Source: Chamaecrista fasciculata
Taxonomy: Eukaryota > Streptophyta > Magnoliopsida > Fabales > Fabaceae
NCBI GenBank assembly: GCA_003254925.1
Contig: QANZ01039282.1
Span: 1 to 64,000 of the forward strand
Length of the DNA: 64,000 nucleotides
Reading direction: 5' to 3'
Part shown: positions 35,969 to 48,300 of the stretch, one piece after another
Layout of the letters: every line of letters begins with the position of its first letter
Position numbering within the stretch: the first letter of the stretch is position 1
Position numbers and translations under genes: made by a program
The notes under the pieces: model-generated
What the model was told of the DNA's origin: nothing
Seen by the model: only the letters and a program-made list of their open reading frames with translations
Databases searched by the model: none

Positions 35969-38456
35969 CTATTTTGCATCACAAAGACCTGTTGCATCAT
36001 CGCAAAAACCATCTCGATCAAGTAGTTTTTGTGGGGGAGCACTTAACAGGGGAGATGATGGGGAACCATAGGCGTTTCGCCTTTTGTTCCCACAACCTAA
36101 GCTTGTTCTTGTACTCACTCCTGTTACAGGATTTGTGCCACTAGCATACTTGCACAGAGCCTACACAAAGCAAGAGATCAATTCATCAAGTGAACGATTT
36201 GGCAGAAAGACAGAAACCTAACTATCTATCAGAAAGACAGAAACCTAGCTATTACATCAACATCAACGACCAAAGCCTTTTCCCACTAGGTGGAGTCAGC
36301 TAAATAAATCAACTGATGTCAACGCGTTCTATCTTTGCACATGTCAACTGTTAGGTTATTGATAGATAAATCTTTTCAAATAGTTTCGTGGATAGTTTTC
36401 AAACCTAGCTATGACATATCAGCCAAAATTTTATTTATCAAGTGCAATTGATTCTTCCATTGGTAACTTAATGTGTTAATGTATCAAAACGAAACTGAAA
36501 CTAACCACTATCTCTATATATATAGTAGGAACATTTCTAAATTGCAATGCTAACCGATTGGGTAAAATGATTCTTGAAATATATATATATATAGCAGAGT
36601 TTTGAGTATAGCACAGGGAGGGTTAACATCTAAGTGATGAGTGAAAATACAATCAATGGTCTTAATTACCAGCTTTTGGGGAAGGTCCAACACTGCATCA
36701 CTAAAGTCAGCCCCTTCAATAAGGGCACCTCCAAGGTCACTGCGCGTGAGGACTGTTCTTACCAGAATGGCATTTGTGAGATTAGCTTCATTAAGAACCT
36801 ACAAACTTAAAAAAGCCAAAATTAATAATCCAACAATTAAAAAAAAAGAATAGAACTGGTAAAACTATATATTAAATGAATATGTTTACCATGCGATCCA
36901 TCAATGTATCACTTAAATCAGCACCTGCAAAATGTCAAAAACAATATTTATAGAGTTACCGTGATCAATTGTTGGGTAATAGTGCTCATAATATAAACGT
37001 ACAGATGTTTATGGGTTTATGCCAATTATTCTTCAACTAATGGAGGGCAATCAAACGAAATGGTTGAATATTGAAGCATTGATTAATTCATCAATCATAT
37101 CAGTAGATGCTTCAGATAATCTTTAGACCACATCACATCATGAAGAGAAACTTCCTAGTCTTTCAAGCTTGGCTTTTGCAATACAAGATAGGAGGATCAA
37201 ACTAGTGATCTTTTACCAAAGCTGCCGTCCACCCAACCACTTGAGAGACTCAGATGGCATCTTTTGACCTTCAACTATGGCATTTTACACTTTCATTTGG
37301 CAATAGATAATAATGGAAAAAGAATTTAAATTGCTTTGTGTAGAATAATCAGAGTAAATATAGTCTGAGGGCATTATTGTAATAATTAGTTAGTTTAGTT
37401 GTTTACTATTAGCCTATTAGTTGCTTACTTTACTAATCTGACCAAGTATACATACAGTGTTATATCAATAAATAAATCAGAGAGTATTCATTCTTTTCAT
37501 CATACTTTTGTCAAACAAACAAAAATGGAACAATTTTTAATCAAAGCAATCAAGTTAGCGTAATCAAATCCCAATCACCCCAAAGGCCCAAACCCGAATG
37601 GCATCCAATTATTTTGGCACCTTCATATCTTTAACTCTTTCCTTGTAGGGTATGTTCCAATCAGATATATAAACTATATAGAAAATATATATTCCAGTCC
37701 AAACTAAAAACTATTGGCTAGTTATTGAAAAGTGGTAGTAAAGCCATAAACATAGATTATGTCAATTTGCAGCAAGTATATACCTGTAAAATTTGCCTTG
37801 TAAGCAACTGCTTTCTCCATGTATGCACCATTAAAAGTTGAACCGCTGAAATCGGACTCCCTCATATCAGCAGATGTGAAATTGGCTCTTCTGTTATGAG
37901 CATTCCAAAATAATATGTTATAAAGTGATTGGTCATAAGAAATTGAAATAGCCTACTACCTCCAAGTCTGCTAATGCTACATTAATTTTCATTTTGTGAG
38001 TTTTGACAGTTGCAATTGAGAAATAAAGGCAGAATTTGAATGGTCGTGATTACCTGAAATTCTCATTAACATGGACTGCCTTCTTGAGGTCGGCAGAACC
38101 AAACTGAGCGGCGGATCCTATGCCAAATTCACCCCTCAATTCTGCCTCAAACTTGTTGAGATCGGCCACAGCAGAGAAATCGGAGGAGCCGCCCAAGGTA
38201 ATAACCGCCGCTGCCAGCGTGGCGGAAACCAGTTTCCCCAATTTCTTAGAATCTGAATACACAATACATAGAATCCATTCTCAGAAAACAATTGTTTTTT
38301 TCTGTTTCAATTCAAAGCTACAAAAATGCACTCACCACCACCATTGGTTGAGTTGATTTGGCAGACAGTGAAGAAAGGCCTTGAATGAATCTTGAAAGTG
38401 GAAGAAGAGACGCCAAGAGATTTTATAGAAAGCGGAGACACTGAATTTAGAGCCAT
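35969..38456 (-). CDS. Thylakoid-lumen pentapeptide-repeat protein
   Basis: Small chloroplast lumen protein of unknown biochemical function. Exons in coding order: 38456-38336, 38252-38054, 37890-37784, 36924-36890, 36798-36670, 36160-35969; 260 residues. Residues 1-40 form a Ser-rich transit peptide. A second hydrophobic segment (about 48-62) leads to SAVA at 67-70, a likely lumenal cleavage site. A conserved DLNKFEAELRGEFGIGSAAQ block comes next. Pentapeptide repeats of A(D/N)(F/L)XX type run from about 105 to 195, for example RANFTSADMRESDFSGSTFN. The C-terminal domain has four cysteines, with LCKYASGTNP and GFCDDATGLC. The match to the Arabidopsis lumenal pentapeptide proteins is from memory. 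Intron 5 holds a SINE-like fragment. Confidence 0.92.
36254..36395 (+). repeat. SINE-like dispersed repeat fragment
   Basis: It contains AAAGCCTTTTCCCACTAGG followed by 'tgg.gtcagcta' and 'ttctatctttgcacatgtc', shared with 54691-54870. A core 'cccactaggtggggtcggct' is common in plant dispersed repeats. It lies inside intron 5 of the pentapeptide gene. The family name is not certain. Confidence 0.5.
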
Positions 38457-38745
38457 TATTATTATTACAAGGAACAAGCTGAATGGTGAATACTCAATAC
38501 TAATACTCTCAATTGCAGCGTTATCTGGTTTTTCTGATGCCACGTCACTTTGTATTTTTTTATGGTGGGCTTATGACATTAGCCCACTATATATGGGCTT
38601 AACGTAAGAGGCTCCAAAAGGAACATCACTCTCTCTTGAGATGAATAAGCTTTGTCCATTCTATGATTCCAAGAAAAAAAACCTCTATCCATTCACACAA
38701 AAATCCCACCTCAAATGGGTTATACTTATTAGTTCATTTTTTTTG

Positions 38746-41577
38746 GAGTAAACTCCCAAACTGGTCCCCGAATTATTGGGTCGCTGACAGATTGGTCCCT
38801 GATTTATGGAAATTGACAAATAGGTCCCCGAATTTTACTAACGTTAGTCAAATTGGTCCCTGAAGCCGTTAACTGCTGACGTGGCACGTTAAGTGCCACG
38901 TCAGCAGTTGGAAAACTAAAAAAAAAAGCCAACTGTGCGTGCCACATCAGCATTAATAATAAAAAAAAACATTTCATTCAAAATTCAAATAGGTCCCTGA
39001 GTTATATTTTTATCTCATTATTCTCAATTTCCCCTCTTTTTCATCATCTTCATTCATTTTAGTCCCAAATCCTCAAAATAAAATTGTAAAATGTCCCAAA
39101 ACTCTTCCAAACATTCCAGTTTAGTCCTTAAAAGTATTAAAAACCCTAAACCCTAAACCCCAAACCCTAAACCCTAAACCCTAAATCCTAAAATCCTAAA
39201 CTCCAAACCCTAAAACCTAAACCCTAAACCCTAAAACCCTAAAATCCTAAAATTGTAAAGTGTCCCAAAATTCTTCTAAACATTTCAATTTAGTCCTTCA
39301 ACTCTAAAACCTCAAACCCTAGAACCCCAAATCCCAAACCCAAAACTCTAAAACCCCAAACCCTAAACCCTAAAATCCCAAACCCCAAACCCTAAAATCC
39401 CAAACCCCAAATCCTAAAACCTTAAACCCTAAATTGTAAAACCCCAAACCCTAAAATTCCAAACCCCAAACCCCAAAACCCCAAACCCTAAAATCCTAAA
39501 CCCTAAACCCTAAAATCATAAACCCTAAAATCCTAAAATTGTAAAGTGTCCCAAAATTCTTCCAAACATTTCAATTTAGTCCTTAAACTCTAAAACTCCA
39601 AATCTTAGAACTCCAAACCCCAAACCCTAAAACCCCAAACCCCAAACCCTAAACTCTAAAACCCCAACCCCCAAAATCCCAAACCCAAAACCCTAAAACC
39701 CAAAACCCCAAACCTAGATCCTAAAATCCCAAACCCCAAATCCTAAAACCTTAAACCCTAAATTGTAAAACCCCAAACCCTAAAATTCCAAACCCCAAAT
39801 CCTAAAACCTTAAACCCTAAACTCTACAACCCCAAACCCCAAACCCTAAAATCCCATACCCTAAACTCTAAAACCCTAAACCCCAAACCCCAAACTCAAA
39901 CCTAAACCCCAAACCCTAAAATCCCAAACCCTGAACCTTGAACCCCAAACCCTAAAACCTAAAACCCCAAACCCCAAACTCTAAAACCCCAAACCCTAAA
40001 ATCCCATACCCTAAATTCTTTGGTTTATTATCTATTCATTTAATTAGAGGACCAATTTGTCTAACATATTGAACTATTTTGATAAATTCGGGGACTGATT
40101 TGAATAATACTGTTGCACGTCACAATTGTTGAACTTTAATGTACAGTCACAATTCTGATGATTTGGGGTTTTAGAGTTTAGGGTTTGTGTTTGGGGTTTG
40201 AGGTTTTAGAGTTTGGGGGTTTAGGGTTTAGGGCTTTAGAGTTTGGGGTATGGGATTTTAGGATCTAGGTTTGGGGTTTTGGGTTTTAGGGTTTTGGGTT
40301 TGGGATTTTGGGGGTTGGGGTTTTAGAGTTTAGGGTTTGGGGTTTGGGGTTTTAGGGTTTGGGGTTTGGAGTTCTAAGATTTGGAGTTTTAGAGTTTAAG
40401 GACTAAATTGAAATTTTTGGAAGAATTTTGGGACACTTTACAATTTTAGGATTCTAGGGTTTTAGGGTTTAGGGTTTAGGATTTTATGGTTTGGGGTTTT
40501 GGGGTTTGGTATTTGGGGTTTGGAATTTTAGGGTTTGGGGTTTTAAGGTTTTAGGATTTGGGGTTTAGGATTTTAAGGTTTGGGGTTTGGGATTTTAGGG
40601 TTTAGGGTTTGGGATTTTAGGGTTTAGGGTTTGGGATTTGGGGTTCTAGGGTTTACGGGTTTTAGAGTTGAAGGACTAAATTGAAATGTTTAGAAGAATT
40701 TTGGGACACTTTACAATTTTAGGATTTTAGGGTTTTAGGGTTTAGGGTTTAGGTTTTAGGGTTTGGAGTTTAGGATTTTAGGGTTTAGGGTTTAGGGTTT
40801 GGGGTTTAGGGTTTTTAATACTTTTAAGGACTAAACTGGAATGTTTGGAAGAGTTTTGGGACATTTTACAATTTTATTTTGGGGATTTGGGACTAAACTA
40901 GAATGTTTGGAAGAGTTTTAGGACATTTTACAATTTTATTTTGAGGATTTGGGACTAAACTGGAATGTTTGGAAGAGGTTTGGGACATTTTACAATTTTA
41001 TTTTGAGGATTTGGGACCAAACTGGAATGTTTGGAAGAGGTTTGGGACATTTTACAATTTTATTTTGAGGATTTGGGACTAAACTGGAATGTTTGGAAGA
41101 GTTTTGGGACATTTTACAATTTTATTTTGATGATTTGGGACTAAACTGGAATGTTTGGAAGAGGGTTGGGACATTTTACAATTTTATTTTGATGATTTGG
41201 GACTAAACTGGAATGTTTGGAAGAGTTTTGGGACATTTTACAATTTTATTTTGAGGATTTGGGACTAAAATGAATGAAGATGATGAAAAAGAGGGGAAAT
41301 TGAGAATAATGAGATAAAAATATAACTCAGGGACCTATTTGAATTTTGAATGAAATATTTTTTTATTATTAATGCTGATGTGGCACGCACAGTTGGCTTT
41401 TTTTTAGTTTTCCAACTACTGACGTGGCACTTAACGTGCCACATCAGCAGTTAACAGCTTCAGGGACCAATTTGACTAACGTTAGTAAAATTCGGGGACC
41501 TATTTGTCAATTTCCATAAATCAGGGACCAATCTGTCAGCGACCCAATAATTCGGGGACCAGTTTGAGAGTTTACTC
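38746..41577. mobile_element. 2.8-kb foldback transposon with telomere-like arms and a 10-bp TSD
   Basis: Outer ends GAGTAAACTC and GAGTTTACTC start two mirrored arms with TGGTCCCCGAAT units and the shared 'cgctgacagattggtcc' phrase. Inner palindromes CTGACGTGGCAC/GTGCCACGTCAG follow. The arms then hold degenerate CCCTAAA/CCCCAAA arrays (39140-40015) mirrored by TTTAGGG arrays (40160-40815), separated by a 140-bp spacer. The exact 10-mer ATTTTTTTTG flanks both sides (38736-38745 and 41578-41587). Ends match the 277-bp element at 17610. There is no transposase, so it would need to be moved in trans; Mutator-like origin is inferred from the TSD length. Confidence 0.85.
40830..41263 (+). repeat. 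62-bp tandem repeat, seven copies
   Basis: The unit starts 'ggactaaactggaatgtttg' and ends in an 'attttattttgaggatttg' phrase. Successive copies of 'atgtttgg' fall at 40841, 40903, 40965, 41027, 41089, 41151 and 41213, so the period is exactly 62. The mirrored arm has one copy, at about 39062-39125, so the array expanded on one arm only. Confidence 0.9.
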
Positions 41578-41587
41578 ATTTTTTTTG

Positions 41588-44500
41588 TAAACTGAATTAG
41601 TAAAATCTTGACAAAATTAAAAAGGATTGATCTATTTAATATTTTAATGCCTGTAGGAATTTAATTAATGATGTTTTTTAAAGAAATATTACAAAAATTT
41701 GATTGTAATGGAATTTAATAGGTAAAAGAGTTTATAATTAACTGAAAATAACAATTTTATACAATCTTTTTGGGACAAACCGGCACTTCCACTTATTAAT
41801 TTGTATCATGATTGGGCTCTGGAGAGTTCAGGAATTAAATTATTATCTTATTTTATTTTCAAATTTTACTATCTAAAATTAATTAGGGTAATGTTTTGAA
41901 AAGTTTCATTGATGGAGTAATTATTTTTTTAAAAAAATTGCCTCATTTTTCAATAAAATTGAATTAAAAATTAAAAAAAAGAAGCAAATCAACATGAAAG
42001 AGGAAGGAGAAATAAAAAAAAAGGTTATTAGAACCTCATTTTGGTCCTCAAACTATAGGATAAGTTTTATTTTGGTCCTTAAACTTTTACATTTATTCTA
42101 TTTTGATTTTCAAAATATGATTTCGTCTATTTTCTGTTGTTATTTATTATCTGTATAATTGAGATAAATCATTTTTCTCATATATGTGTATTAATAATAA
42201 GTGGGTTGACAAAAAAAGGAAGAAAAATTTTCATTTTTAATCATAAATTAAAGATAAATTTGTGGTTGATTTTTCTTTCGAAGAGTGGTAATTTTTCTTC
42301 CTTTCTTTATTAATTCACTTATTTTAACACCTATAAGAAAAGAAAAAAAGTGATTAACCATATAAAATCAAACTAACCAAAATGTAACAAATGTACCTTC
42401 ATTTAAAAATTTCCCGAACTTGTATTAAAGCTGAAAGTGGTAGGTGAGTACTTAGCATGTGTACTTGAGTTTAATTATAGTCTTGTGTGTTAGAGAGAGA
42501 GGAGGCAAGCAGACAATAGAGCAGTGAGGAACACAGTCCAAACTCTCCAAAATGCAAAAAGAAAGAAAGAAAGAAATTAGCAAATTAAATTAAAGCCTGT
42601 ATATGTATTATTGATGAATCTGAAGTGCATTATTAGGTGGGGATACATGTATAATAGTTCCAAACAGGCTTTTTACAGAAAAGAGAGCAGCTTCCCAATA
42701 AATATAAATATTATTATACATAAAGAGCATTGTGTGTTTAAGCATATATGGTAACTGACTAAGGATGTGAGGACTCAATCGAGTTTCAATCGTACGTCTG
42801 CTTGAGAGCTTCATATATCCTAAGCATTATTAGGTTTAAGCCCTATAATGATATTAGGGTTCCACACAGTCTACCAGTTCATTAATTAGCTATATATGCC
42901 CCATCATTTCTCTAAGTACCCAGTCTTACTGTTTAGTCCATATAGGTATAGGCATATATATGTACTAATATATAGGGTTATATTGAAGTTAATTGTATAT
43001 ATATATATGGTTTTTGTTAGAATTCACTGTCTACTAACAACTATATATTCGCAGATTTAAAGAAGTACAGAGAATTTAATGCGAAAACAGAACAAGAAAT
43101 ATGAACACAAACAGTGATTTGGCCAGTGTATTTGTCACTCTAAGAAAAAGAGAACTTCATTGTGTTGAATTAGGACTTACAATAATGATAAATGAATCAT
43201 GTACCTGTCAAAAGTCTACTTCTTCATCTCACTATTAATGTATACATAAGTATCTTAAACTTCAGTCTCATAAAAATTACTTAAAGTAAATACTAAATTC
43301 ATTATTTTACTAGTAATACATAACTATAACAATAACAATTAATACAAATCACTTAATTAAGAAGGGTAGGGGTTCAGAATTATATCTAAAAATAGGTCGA
43401 GCTTGATGATTATGTGTGTATAACTGTAGATCAAGAAAACTATAGAATGATGATCACAGCAATGAAATGAAAACATAGAGATATTTAGATAATAAAAATT
43501 TTGAAGATAAGATGCAATTGAGCCATACATCCCCCCGTTTGGCAAATGATAGGTGAAGAGACAGTAGCATTGGCTATTTAATTAGGAGGGGGAATCCCAA
43601 GGACATGGATCATGATATGATGGTGATGCTTCTCATCATTTCTCTCTCTCAATCTCAAATAAATCAAACCAACAGTAATCATTATCTTATGAATACTAAT
43701 ATTATTATTCATGGCATGCTATCAATTTTATGCATCAACACATGATCATGTAGTGTAAGGGGGAACCAATCACAAGGGGAAAGGATTATAAGTTGTATCC
43801 AAATTAGAACATCGATCGAACCAAAAACAAACAGGTATTCTGTAGTAAAGGACAAAGATGGTAAGTCTCTCTGCTCACTCTCTGATATCATTTTTAATTA
43901 ATTATTTTATTTACATGTTTAATTTACTGACCTCAATACTTATATTTATCAGTCTGTGTAAGGCCAGGCCAGTCAGCGATGTGGATCGAGTAGTCAAATC
44001 ACAAAAGTAAGTTTTTTTAATATTAATTTAATAGCATATATTAATATACTGTTCTAAACGTACATGATCATATATAGTACGTTATTGATGATGATGATGA
44101 ATTGAAGCTATTACATATATATGGAGTTTCTCTAGAATTACATGGTGTGGGTGGAGTACTGTGAATAGAAATATATATGGAATGAAAGACCTAGTGTCTC
44201 CTTGCCCTAAGGAGGCGGAGGAGTACTACTCCAAGACTCACTGCTCACTGTATATATATATATCTCGGTGAGGAATTAATTAATTTAATTGACTAAAACA
44301 AGGTATTAAATTTGAATAAATTAAGCGAAGGGCTACTTAACTAGACACACACATATATATATATATACATGTCCTGTACTAATTACATGATACAGATATA
44401 TTGGAGTGAATCTAACAAATATCAATTTATATATATATATATATATATATCTAACCACTAGAGTAACTGTTTCCGCATACATATATATATCTTGAAGATT

Positions 44501-45378
44501 TGGCCAAAAAAAAAAATCTTGAAGATTGCTCAAGAGAGAGAGAGGTGGGGGGGCCTGTTTAATTTAAGTGAAAGCAACAGGTGAGTGTATGAAAGCTATA
44601 TCACACTCCATGCACACGTCCCTTTCTAGATTCTCTCTCTCTCTCTTCACACCACACACACACATATATATATATATATATAATAATATTGGGAATGCTA
44701 ACAACACATGTTTCTATGTTATATACTTATATTATTATTATTCATGATATATATATATATATATCATGTTTAATTAAACTTCAAAACCTTCTCTAGTTAC
44801 CCTACCCTACCATTACATCTCTATCTATATGTATGTGTATGAGGATGGATGTGTGCATACACACACACATACATACATACATAACATACATACATACATA
44901 GGAGTATATATACGAATAAGAATGAAAAAAGAGATAGAAAGATAGGTAGATAGAAGAGTAGGGCGTGTGATATATATGTGTGGCTTTTGCGCGTCTGAGT
45001 TTTATCTATCTTAGCTTTCTCTCTATCTCTATCTCTTTCTTTCCCTCTCAGATCATATCAGCTTTAATATGGCTTTGTGATGATCGAGCTAGCCATCTAG
45101 GTTTCTGGGTCAGTGAGGGGTCTGAATCTGTATGGATCATCGACCACAACTACTCATAAATTGATAATCAAAAAAAGCAAATTATCCTCTACTAGGTGAA
45201 GAAGCCTCAAGTGGTGGGGGTGGCTATATATTATAGCTACCTGTCAATCCATCCATCAATCAATCAAGCTAGAGAGACTAATCATGAATCTCCATCCACT
45301 AGTAGTAGTTCTTAGCTTATGAGATAGATTAAAAAAAGGAGCCTACACACACATATATATATATATATATAAGATAAG
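41588..45378. other. Intergenic region upstream of the YABBY gene
   Basis: No gene was seen in this 3.8-kb stretch. A partial GGTCC arm lies at about 42030-42115. TA, CA and CT simple repeats are frequent from 44100 on. A CT-rich tract at 45010-45055 and the following 320 bases probably form the YABBY 5' leader. Confidence 0.45.
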
Positions 45379-48300
45379 ATGTCATATTCTTCATCATCCT
45401 CTTCTTCCACTAATTCTTCATGTTCTTCATCTCTTTTATCTTTGTTGGACCACTTCCCCACTCCACCACCTCCTAATTCCGACCACCTTTGTTATGTCCA
45501 CTGCAACCTTTGTGATACTGTCCTCGCCGTATGATCTCTATCCCACTTTTTCTTTCTTAATTTCACACTACCCTAGCTAGGGTTATATATACATAGTCTA
45601 TTATACAATGATATTAATTGGTTTATTTAATTTGGTAGATATATACCAAGGCCGGCTCCCTTTTTGTTTTTGTTTTTATGTTTTCCTTTGTTAGTAAGTG
45701 TTACTTAGTTAGGTAGTGATAGAGTAATTATTGATTGGAATTTGTATATATAATAATATATGATGCAGGTAAGTGTACCAGGGGTAAGTAATATTAATAG
45801 TAATAGCAGCTTGTTGAAGAGCGTGACAGTAAGATGCGGGCGTTGCACCAATCTTCTCCCTGTGAACCTCAGACCATTATTCCCTCCCTCTCTAATTCAC
45901 CTACCACCACCCGTATGTATATTTCTCTCTCTCTCTCTCTCAATCAATTATTGTGTAAATTAATGTTAATTAGAAGTACATTACTTTATGTATATGCAGG
46001 AGGAGGAGGAGATGCCAAACCCATCACTGAATTTTATGGAGAAGCATAATCATGAATATCATCACTCAAACTCAAACTTAGCAAAGCATCATCACTTCTC
46101 TAGATCTATGCCTCCTCTTCCAAGGAGGCCTTCACCTCATCACCTCCTTCCTCGCTCATCCCTTCTAAATAGACGTACGTCACTTATATATATATATGAG
46201 TAAACTAGCAATTTGGTCCCTGAAAGATCACTGAGTTGACAACTTGGTCCCTGAAATATCAAAATATACAATTTAGTCCCTGAAAAGTGAAAGATCAAAA
46301 TGATATACTAATTAGTCATTTTCATGGACTAAATAGTATACCGTTTTAATCTTTTAAGGACTAAAAAGTACACCGTTTTGATCTTTCAGGGACTAAATTG
46401 TACATTTTAATCTTTCAGGGACCAAGTTGTCAACTCGGTGATTTTTCAGGGACCAAATTGTTAGTTTACTATATATATATATATACTTAACATCTCTCTC
46501 TGCACACAGCACATTTATATATATAAATGTTCATATATAGCATTAGCACTAATTAATAATACTATACAGCCTTATAGCTCATGCTGATCAGCTTTTTAAG
46601 TATTCTTAGTTTGGTCATTTGTTCATCAGATCTCAATTTTACTTGTTAATTGAATGCAACTTCGGTCTGCTAGATAAATTAACCCTATTTTGTAGTTTGT
46701 CAAATAAATCATTATAGTTACTCTATTGACACAAGTCTTCTTGAATATATATACCTGTTGCAATCATCGGCTAATAATTAAACCGCTCATTCCCCTCTAT
46801 GTATATATATATATATATGTGCATGCCCTAAAGGAAGAACAAATTAACAATTAACCCTAAATCTCTAAAAACTATATGTGTGTGTGTGTATAGACTAGAG
46901 AGGGAGAGAGAAAGATGTGCTCTGCTTACCTTAATAAATTAAGATGACATCCAGCTATATAATATGTCATTATGCAATATAATTAACGTTACCGTACAAG
47001 GTTACTTCTTGTAGTTTCTGTTTTTAGAGAATCTTTAGTTATAATTACAAACAGTACGAATGCACAGGTTGTTTGGGGGCGTTTCTAGCAAGTGACTAGT
47101 AGGGAGAAAGAATTACTATGAGACAAATTCTTACATATCAACAGTCAGATGTATGGTAACTGTCTGGTCCAAGTTATATGTAATTTCTTTGAAAACATTT
47201 TGATTTCGTGTTATTGGAAAATGTACCTATTGAGTGGTACAATATAATAAATATCCACAAGAGTTATTTCTCATAGTAATCATGATAGAAATAGATACAT
47301 AACCCGGATTCTATGTCTGTAACTCACAAGAGTATCAATAGACTTGTGACCCATGTTTCTTGTAAGGCCAGAAAAGCAATAATGATGAAATGATGAGAAG
47401 ATTTATATATATATGTGTGTGTGTGATATCTATAAAAGTTGCATGCAATATAATGACTTAATTAGGTCAAAGGAAATGACTATATATTCTGATGGATATG
47501 TGTTGGATGTTTTGTTTGCAGCCCCTGAGAAGAGGCAGAGAGTACCCTCCGCCTACAACCGCTTCATTAAGTGAGTATTTATTTTTAATAACCTTTTACC
47601 TTTTTTTTTTAATTACAAAAAGTTTAGGTGAGTTGGGCCCGGGAGCTTACCAAGGCTCACATCGGTAGTGGAAATCGAACTCACAACCTTATAAATTATG
47701 AGCCGATTCCTTACCAACTGGTCAACCTTTGGCATAACCTTTTACTTTTTAGATATATAACAAATGTAAACTATACTAAAATTGCTTTTTTAAAAGATTT
47801 GATGATTCATATATAATATGATGAGATTTATAATTAATTAGGGAAACCTGGATTATCCATTTGCAGGGACGAGATCCAACGTATCAAGTCTGTCAATCCA
47901 AACATAACCCACAGAGAAGCATTCAGCGCAGCTGCCAAGAATGTAAGAATTATCCCTACCTTTCTATAAATAAATTATTTATATATAAAAACCCCATGGA
48001 AAAATTAACAAATTTTCACATTTTCTTTTGCCCTAATTACAAATTTTCACTATTCTAATGCCCATTAATGGCAAAAATAATTTTCTAAATATTAAGGTTT
48101 TAGTCTTTGAAAAACCAGATCTCTAATTAAAAAATTTAACCAATAATGCAATCTCACAATTGGTAATCTTTCCCTGATCATGAATATAGAACACAACTGT
48201 TGTGATGGTACAAATGAATGTCCATTTGACCATTAATTAGCCATTGTGTATTTGGGGGAAGTGAACTCCTTGGCAAAGGTCACACTAATTATTGATAATT

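Noticed and set aside
39140-40815. Interstitial telomere from an ancient chromosome fusion
   Set aside because: The arrays face each other, but they are enclosed by transposon-like inverted ends with an exact 10-bp duplication and contain pieces of a 62-bp unit, so a mobile element explains them better.
40830-41263. CRISPR-like array
   Set aside because: The 62-bp units are contiguous tandem repeats with no unique spacers, in plant nuclear DNA.
47628-47816. Frame in YABBY intron 4 resembling a short protein
   Set aside because: It lies in an intron and looks like a dispersed repeat fragment, with no start context or domain.
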